Positions 59,018-64,000 of a stretch of DNA of 64,000 nt are shown here, piece after piece. Below the pieces are notes generated by a model. The model was not told the DNA's origin and did no database searches. It worked only from the letters and a program-made list of their open reading frames with translations. The stretch covers positions 1-64,000 of the forward strand of contig NZ_JASDDG010000015.1 of NCBI RefSeq assembly GCF_030407495.1, written 5' to 3'. The stretch's first letter is position 1. Each line of letters opens with the position of its first letter. The DNA comes from Arthrobacter sp. APC 3897. Its GTDB lineage: Bacteria; Actinomycetota; Actinomycetes; Actinomycetales; Micrococcaceae. The position numbers were made by a program, and so were the translations under genes.

Positions 59018-59119
59018 GGGTGTATCCCTCACTTTGATTTGCGGTTGGTTCCTGCGCGGATTCGGCACGTGCGGGCACGGGCTCCTCAATGCTAGCAACG
59101 CCGCCGATCCGTATTAGAC

Positions 59120-59146
59120 TTAGCACTTGGGCATGGTGAGTGCTAA
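59120..59146 (+). promoter_or_regulatory. CIRCE operator of hrcA
   Basis: TTAGCACTT, a 9-nt spacer and GAGTGCTAA match the CIRCE consensus with one substitution in the left arm. A TAGACT -10 (59115-59120) overlaps it, so HrcA would repress its own promoter. Confidence 0.92.
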
Positions 59147-59232
59147 CCAGCCCGCCGCCAATTTATAGGCCTGTTCGGGGTTGCTGTCAGGAAATCAGCA
59201 CCGCGCAGGAGATCAGCAAAGGAGGGAAAACC

Positions 59233-60246
59233 ATGAGTGAGCCACGCAGACTCGAGGTGCTCCGGGCCATTGTTGAGGACTACGTACATTCGCGGGAACC
59301 CGTTGGGTCCAAGGCCCTGGTGGAGCGCCACCAGCTGGGCGTATCCAGCGCCACCATCCGCAATGACATGGCGGCGCTTGAGGAAGAGGGCCTGATTGTG
59401 GCCCCCCACACGTCTGCCGGCCGCATCCCTACTGACAAGGGATACCGCCTTTTCGTGGACCGGATATCGGACGTCAAGCCGCTCTCCGCTGCTGAGCGCA
59501 AGGCCATCCAGACCCTGCTCGAGGGAGCGGAGGATCTCGATGACGTCATGGAACGGACCGTTCGGCTGCTCTCGCAGCTGACCAACCAGGTGGCCGTGGT
59601 GCAGTATCCGCATCTGGGCAATGCCAAGGTCCGCCACATCGAATTTGTCCTGCTGGCACCGGCCCAGGTGCTGGTAGTCCTGATTTCCACCACCGGACGG
59701 GTGGAGCAGCGGGTCATCACCGTTCCCGACCAGGTGACCGAACCGGACCTGCTTGAACTGCGCCAGCATTTCCTCTCTGCGCTTAGCGGTACGCCGCTGA
59801 CCCGGATTACCGGACAGCTGGCCGACTGCCTCGCCCTGGTTCCCGCTCAGAAGAGGCGGAATGCCGCGGCGCTGGCACACTCCCTGGAGCAGCTGGCCGG
59901 AATCAACCGGGAAGACCGCATGGTCATGGCAGGCACCGCCAATCTGGCCCGTTCCACAGTAGACTTTCCCCTGACGATCGGCCCCATCCTGGAGGCACTT
60001 GAGGAACAGGTCGTCATGCTTCGGCTGTTGTCGGAAATGGAACAGGACGCCAGGGGCGTCTCGGTGCGGATTGGCCGGGAAAACCCGCACGGATCCCTCG
60101 CGGAGGCCTCAGTTGTGGCCACCGGTTACGGACCCGATTCTTCGGCAAAGGTGGGGGTGCTGGGACCAACCCGGATGGACTACCCCAACACGATGGCCAC
60201 GGTGCGCGCCGTAGCCCGATACCTTTCCCGAATACTGAACAACTAA
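59233..60246 (+). CDS. hrcA: Heat-inducible transcription repressor HrcA
   Basis: A 337-residue CIRCE-binding repressor. The N-terminal winged helix has [24 protein letters not shown] and [18 protein letters not shown]. The GAF-like middle and C-terminal parts follow ([47 protein letters not shown]). ATG 59233 has AAAGGAGGG upstream. Begins hrcA-dnaJ-rsmE; a CIRCE lies 86 nt before it. Confidence 0.96.
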   Translation: MSEPRRLEVLRAIVEDYVHSREPVGSKALVERHQLGVSSATIRNDMAALEEEGLIVAPHTSAGRIPTDKGYRLFVDRISDVKPLSAAERKAIQTLLEGAEDLDDVMERTVRLLSQLTNQVAVVQYPHLGNAKVRHIEFVLLAPAQVLVVLISTTGRVEQRVITVPDQVTEPDLLELRQHFLSALSGTPLTRITGQLADCLALVPAQKRRNAAALAHSLEQLAGINREDRMVMAGTANLARSTVDFPLTIGPILEALEEQVVMLRLLSEMEQDARGVSVRIGRENPHGSLAEASVVATGYGPDSSAKVGVLGPTRMDYPNTMATVRAVARYLSRILNN

Positions 60247-60273
60247 AAACGTTAGACGAAGACAGCAGCAGTA

Positions 60274-60311
60274 CACCGGCTGCCGCCGCCCGCGGGTGGC
60301 AGCAGCCGGTG
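60274..60311 (+). other. Large inverted repeat between hrcA and dnaJ
   Basis: A 10-bp perfect stem (60274-60283 with 60302-60311), with further internal GC pairing, in the 135-nt hrcA-dnaJ gap. No T-run follows, so it is a partial terminator, processing site or structured leader rather than a clear terminator. Confidence 0.5.
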
Positions 60312-60381
60312 GACGCCTCCGGACGGAGGGTGACGCGGTGAAAACGCGGACACTGCCAATTACAGGAAGCGATGTGCACGA

Positions 60382-61524
60382 GTGAGCGATCACTATCAGG
60401 TCCTGGGCGTCGGACGCGACGCCACGGGCGAAGAAATCAAGAAGGCGTACCGGAAGCTTGCCCGCAAGCTTCACCCGGACGTTAACTCCGCTCCCGGGGC
60501 GCAGGACGAGTTCAAGGCCGTGACCCATGCCTACGAGGTGCTCGCGGACCCGCAGAAACGCCGCATCTACGACACCACCGGCAACGAGAACGGCAATGAC
60601 AACGGCTTCGGCGGCGGCGCCGGCTTCGGAGGCCAGAACTTCGGCTTCCAGGACATCTTCGACACCTTCTTCGGCGGCGGTGGCGGTGGCGGCGGCCGGG
60701 GGCCGGCCTCACGGACGCGCCGCGGCCAGGATGCCCTGATCAACGTACGCATCGACTTGAAGGATGCCGTCTTCGGCACCAACAAGAAGATCGAGGTTGA
60801 TACGGCGGTCACCTGCCCCACCTGTGACGGAAGCTGCTGCCAGCCGGGAACCTCCCCGCGGACCTGCGACATTTGCCACGGATCCGGCCAGGTGCAGCGC
60901 GCCGTGCGCTCCATCCTCGGTCAGGTCATGACCAGCGCGCCGTGCGGTTCCTGCCAGGGGTACGGCACCGTTATCCCCGACCCGTGCCACGAATGCGCCG
61001 GCGAGGGCCGCGTGCGCAGCCGCCGTACCCTGAACATCAAGATCCCCGCCGGTGTAGCCACCGGCACCCGCATCCAGCTGGGCGGACAGGGTGAAGCCGG
61101 AACCGCCGGCGGACCCCAGGGTGACCTGTACGTCGAAATCCGCGTCAACGCCGATCCCACCTTTGTCCGCGAAGGCGATGACCTGCACGCAACGCTGACC
61201 GTTCCCATGACTGCGGCGGCGCTTGGTTCCTCCATCAACTTCGAGACGTTCGACGGCGACCGGGAGATTACGGTCAAGGCCGGCACCCAGTCCGGGGAAG
61301 TCACCACCCTCAAGGGCCTGGGCGTGACCCATCTGCGCGGCTACGGCCGGGGGGACCTGCTGGTTCACCTGCACGTGGAAACCCCGCAGAAGCTTGATGC
61401 CGAGCAGGAGGAGCTGCTGCGCAAGCTCGCCCAGCTGCGCGGTGAAGAATATGCCGAGGGCCGTCTGGCCGGAAACGGCACCGGCGTCTTTGCCCGGCTG
61501 CGGGACCGCCTGGGCAACCACTGA
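60382..61524 (+). CDS. dnaJ: Chaperone protein DnaJ
   Basis: A 380-residue type I Hsp40 co-chaperone. The J domain has [14 protein letters not shown] with HPD; a Gly/Phe-rich region holds a poly-Gly run. Four zinc-binding repeats follow ([32 protein letters not shown]); the first ends in Cys rather than Gly. The C-terminal peptide-binding domains are complete. GTG 60382. This hrcA-linked form is usually dnaJ2 of actinobacteria, a second copy being expected with dnaK-grpE elsewhere. Confidence 0.95.
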   Translation: MSDHYQVLGVGRDATGEEIKKAYRKLARKLHPDVNSAPGAQDEFKAVTHAYEVLADPQKRRIYDTTGNENGNDNGFGGGAGFGGQNFGFQDIFDTFFGGGGGGGGRGPASRTRRGQDALINVRIDLKDAVFGTNKKIEVDTAVTCPTCDGSCCQPGTSPRTCDICHGSGQVQRAVRSILGQVMTSAPCGSCQGYGTVIPDPCHECAGEGRVRSRRTLNIKIPAGVATGTRIQLGGQGEAGTAGGPQGDLYVEIRVNADPTFVREGDDLHATLTVPMTAAALGSSINFETFDGDREITVKAGTQSGEVTTLKGLGVTHLRGYGRGDLLVHLHVETPQKLDAEQEELLRKLAQLRGEEYAEGRLAGNGTGVFARLRDRLGNH

Positions 61525-61525
61525 C

Positions 61526-62290
61526 ATGACCAACCCGATCTTCTTCGGCGACCCGGATTCCGTCCGGGCCGCCGAAGCCGGTTCATGCTTTGTCCTTGAA
61601 GGGGCTGAAGCCCACCACGCCGTCGCCGTGAAACGGCTCGCCCCGGGGGAGCCCGTGGACATTGTGGACGGCGCCGGACGCCGGCTCACGGGTACGGTTG
61701 CCGCTGCCGGGCCGTCCCGGCTGGAGGTTGCGGTGGAATCCGTCACCGAGGAAGACAAAGCCGCGGATCAGCTGATCCTGGTCCAGGCCCTCGCCAAGGG
61801 CGGCCGGGACGAGCAGGCCGTCGAAGCAGCTACCGAGCTGGGCGTGCAGGCGGTGATTCCGTGGCAGTCCGAGCGGAGCATCGTGCGCTGGCGGGCTGAC
61901 AAAGCTGCCAAGGGGCAGGCGAAATGGCAGGGCATCCTCACGGCGGCGGCTAAGCAGTCCCGCCGGTCCCGGATTCCCGTAGCCGAAGAGATGCTGGAGA
62001 CCAAGGCGCTGGTGCGCAGGCTGGCGGATGTTGATCTGGTGCTCGTGCTTCACGAAGAGGCCGACGGCGCGCTGGTGCCGGCGGTGGAGCAGGCACGGCT
62101 CCGCTGCGGCGGACGGCCGCTGAGCATTGCCGTGGTGGTGGGGCCTGAAGGCGGAATCAGCGGTGCTGAAGTTCAGCTCCTGCGTTCGGAGGGTGCCGTG
62201 GCGGTCCGGTTGGGGCAGCACGTCCTTCGTTCATCCACCGCCGGTCCCGCGGCGCTGGCCGTCCTGAATTACGCGCTGGGCCGCTGGTAA
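61526..62290 (+). CDS. rsmE: 16S rRNA (uracil-1498-N3)-methyltransferase
   Basis: A 254-residue SPOUT-class methyltransferase. The N-terminal PUA-like part has EGAEAHHAVAVKRLAPGE; the knot has LVQALAKGGRDEQAVEAATELG, AAAKQSRRSRIP, VVVGPEGGIS and LRSSTAGPAALAVLNY. ATG 61526 is 1 nt after the dnaJ stop, so dnaJ-rsmE are coupled. Converges on the lipoprotein gene with no terminator visible. Confidence 0.95.
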   Translation: MTNPIFFGDPDSVRAAEAGSCFVLEGAEAHHAVAVKRLAPGEPVDIVDGAGRRLTGTVAAAGPSRLEVAVESVTEEDKAADQLILVQALAKGGRDEQAVEAATELGVQAVIPWQSERSIVRWRADKAAKGQAKWQGILTAAAKQSRRSRIPVAEEMLETKALVRRLADVDLVLVLHEEADGALVPAVEQARLRCGGRPLSIAVVVGPEGGISGAEVQLLRSEGAVAVRLGQHVLRSSTAGPAALAVLNYALGRW

Positions 62291-62324
62291 ACCGCGGCGC
62301 CGGCCAACCCGTGAGAAAACCCGC

Positions 62325-63263
62325 CTAATTCACGTCGGAGTAAACAGTGACCCGCTTGGAGTCCTCATCCGCGCGTTCGGCTCCGTGGAAGACACTCACG
62401 CTGTATTCGCCGGGTGACAGGTCAACGCTGAAATTGTAGAGCGACGTTCCGCCCGTGGGTGCGTCCAGTTCGGCATAACCGGTCTGGACGGCATCCTCGG
62501 CGGGCCGGCCGTCAACAATTGGTTCGACCCGCCAGGAGATCTGGCCGCCTTCCGACACTGCTGCCCCGTGAACCCGGAGCGAAGGCCCGGTTCCGTCCCC
62601 CTGCTGCGGATCAATAATCCAGATCGGGGCCACCAGCGAGGCATCCCGCTCCAGCTGCCCGTCCAGGGACTCATGCCCGAAGGCCCGGTAACCCGCCTTG
62701 CCATCCACCAGCAGCACTACGGAGGGGGCGTGCCCCACGGTGGTGAGCCCTGCGTTCGAGGCTGCAGCGGTGGCGGTATAAACGAGCTGCTGGACGGCAC
62801 GGTGCGCCATTCCGGCATCCAGGGAGGTCTTGAAAGCGTCCGAGGAGATATCAACGGTGATGACATTCTTGCCGGAGATCGAAGCCGTGACGCTGCCGGC
62901 CGTGCTCCAGGGATTGAAATAGTCGGGGTCAGCCGGTCTGTCGGACGTCATGGCAACCACGGCCTCGACTATCGGATCCCCGCTTGTTTCGGCGGGCTGG
63001 AACTCCCGGTAGAGGTGAACATCCGAACCGTTCACTCCGAGCCAGTAGACCGGAACGCGTCCCGGCGCCGGCTTCCCCTCCGAGGGGGCCGTCACACTCA
63101 GCGACGCGGATAAGGAACCGGCAGCCTCGTCGAAGTGCGTGGGCATGGACGTGGTGGGAGTGGCTGCCACGACGCCGCAGCCGCTGAGGAGGAGCGAAGA
63201 TGCTGCCAGCACGCCCGGGATAATCCGGTGGTGCGGCCGGAGCCGGCGCGGTGCTTCAGGCAT
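62325..63263 (-). CDS. GerMN domain lipoprotein
   Basis: A 312-residue exported lipoprotein. After a basic start, a hydrophobic signal ends in the lipobox LLLSGC (cleavage before the Cys near residue 29). A GerMN domain follows (VPVYWLGVNGSDVHLYREF, NVITVDISSDAF, AVQQLVYTATAA). A beta-sandwich C-terminus (GYAELDAPTGGTSLYNFSVDLSPGEYSVSVFHG) resembles Gmad2. ATG 63263 has GGGAGG 9 nt upstream. In actinobacteria such proteins accompany MtrAB; not seen here. Role unknown. Confidence 0.85.
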   Translation of the reverse strand: MPEAPRRLRPHHRIIPGVLAASSLLLSGCGVVAATPTTSMPTHFDEAAGSLSASLSVTAPSEGKPAPGRVPVYWLGVNGSDVHLYREFQPAETSGDPIVEAVVAMTSDRPADPDYFNPWSTAGSVTASISGKNVITVDISSDAFKTSLDAGMAHRAVQQLVYTATAAASNAGLTTVGHAPSVVLLVDGKAGYRAFGHESLDGQLERDASLVAPIWIIDPQQGDGTGPSLRVHGAAVSEGGQISWRVEPIVDGRPAEDAVQTGYAELDAPTGGTSLYNFSVDLSPGEYSVSVFHGAERADEDSKRVTVYSDVN

Positions 63264-63531
63264 AATTCTGTCCTCCCTTCGCTGAACGTTTATCCCAGCT
63301 TGGCATATGCGAATGGCCGGATTAGCGCTCTTAACCGTCCTGCGACCGGACTGAGACCCGATTGAGACCCGGCGTCCGGAGCGCCGGCGGCCGCATCAGG
63401 CACCGCTGTTGACAAAACACCTCACCTGCAGGAGCAGACGGCCGCTGCCGTATCAAGTAATATTGAAGTGCCTGTCTTAACTTGCCGGCACACCACACTA
63501 AGCATCAACAACTCACTCTTCAAAAGGGGCG

Positions 63532-63561
63532 ATGAAAGGCCTGGGAAGGCCGAATATATGA
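63532..63561 (+). CDS. Nine-codon mini-ORF overlapping the phoH start
   Basis: ATG 63532, preceded by AAAAGGGG, encodes MKGLGRPNI; its TGA 63559-63561 overlaps the phoH ATG (ATGA). This is the arrangement expected for translational coupling of phoH to a leader peptide. The remaining gap 63264-63531 has a TTGACA (63409-63414) and a TAATAT (63458-63463), too far apart to be one promoter. Confidence 0.45.
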   Translation: MKGLGRPNI

Positions 63562-64000
63562 CTGAATCCTCAGGAATTGGCACCATCGGACTGGATCGCC
63601 AGACCATCATCTTTGATTCCACGGAACACATGGTCCAGTCTCTGGGTGCCAACGACGAGGCGCTCAAGATCATTGAGTCCGCTTACCCGGAGGCCAATCT
63701 CCATGTCCGCGGCAACGAGCTCTCCATTTCGGGTCCCGCTGCCGTCGTTGAACTGACCCTCCGTCTCGTCAACGAAGTCCGCGTCCTTGCACGGAGCCAG
63801 ACCAAGGTCACGCCTCAGCTGCTGGAGCAGCTGATCACCATGCTCCGGGACCAGAGCGCCCAGCGTCCGGCGGAAGTTCTGACGCAGAACATCCTCTCCA
63901 CCCGCGGCCGCACCATCCGTCCGAAGACGCTGAACCAGAAGAACTATGTGGACGCGATCGATGAAAACACCATTGTGTTTGGAATCGGACCCGCCGGCAC
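63558..64000 (+). CDS. phoH: PhoH family protein, 5' part
   Basis: The first 147 codons, cut by the window end. The N-terminus has SLGANDEALKIIESAYPEANLHVRGNELSISG, a KH-like start typical of PhoH/YbeZ. It continues with ILSTRGRTIRPKTLNQKNYVDAIDENTIVFGIGPAG, i.e. up to the beginning of the Walker A loop. PhoH proteins are ATPases linked to RNA processing and usually precede ybeY. ATG 63558 has GGGAAGG 8 nt upstream. Confidence 0.93.
   Translation, partial: MTESSGIGTIGLDRQTIIFDSTEHMVQSLGANDEALKIIESAYPEANLHVRGNELSISGPAAVVELTLRLVNEVRVLARSQTKVTPQLLEQLITMLRDQSAQRPAEVLTQNILSTRGRTIRPKTLNQKNYVDAIDENTIVFGIGPAG

Noticed and set aside
63409-63463. TTGACA and TAATAT before phoH as one promoter
   Set aside because: The hexamers are 43 nt apart, far beyond a 16-19 nt spacer; neither has a good partner at the right distance.

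Overview
The window is a chromosomal segment from a high-G+C Gram-positive bacterium, most probably Arthrobacter or a close relative in Micrococcaceae. The basis is the strong G/C third-position codon bias, frequent GTG/TTG starts, and the actinobacterial gene order rpsD - DUF948 - alaS - ruvX - mltG - aroECKB - efp - nusB - pyrRBC-carAB-pyrF - mihF - gmk - rpoZ - coaBC - metK - priA. No rRNA, tRNA, CRISPR array, IS element or prophage was seen. Nearly every long antisense open frame is explained by codon bias.

Layout. 1-204 is the 3' end of rarA. 476-27929 is a dense housekeeping block on the + strand: ribosomal protein S4, alanyl-tRNA synthetase, Holliday-junction resolvase homologue, murein transglycosylase, the aro cluster, EF-P, NusB, de novo pyrimidine synthesis, nucleoid factor mIHF, guanylate kinase, RNAP omega, CoA synthesis, SAM synthetase and a PriA-like protein. 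It is interrupted only by a minus-strand PrsW-type protease at 11512-12747. 27930-42491 is accessory: a small heat-shock protein, an OhrR-type regulator with an oxidoreductase, a membrane-tethered HNH/Excalibur nuclease, a minus-strand aldo-keto reductase/hydrolase/glycosyltransferase operon, glpFK, a flavin monooxygenase/BASS transporter/SDR operon, an ECF sigma factor with a fused SnoaL-like domain, and a GNAT acetyltransferase. 42528-64000 is again mostly housekeeping: leuS, degV, comEA/comEC, holA, rpsT, lepA, hemW, hrcA-dnaJ-rsmE and the start of phoH. Several small or orphan genes sit between these, including a macrolide-phosphotransferase-like gene between comEA and comEC.

Regulation visible in the DNA is the most interesting layer. 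leuS is preceded by a short Leu-rich leader peptide and two hairpins with a T-run, the layout of a ribosome-mediated attenuator. pyrR has a PyrR-binding loop (hexaloop of the CNGNGA type) directly against its Shine-Dalgarno. ohrR has a perfect 24-bp palindrome, and hsp20 its own different palindrome. hrcA has a near-perfect CIRCE element. glpF and phoH are preceded by mini-ORFs with good ribosome binding sites. metK, the aldo-keto reductase operon and comEA have -10 hexamers 6-7 nt before the start codon, as in leaderless mRNAs.

The best candidate for a recent genomic event is the comEA-comEC junction. A 22-bp sequence covering the comEA stop is repeated (20/22 identical) immediately before comEC and brackets the macrolide-phosphotransferase-like gene, as if that segment had been inserted into an ancestral comEA-comEC operon. 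All functional calls rest on reading motifs and gene order; no database search or folding program was run.
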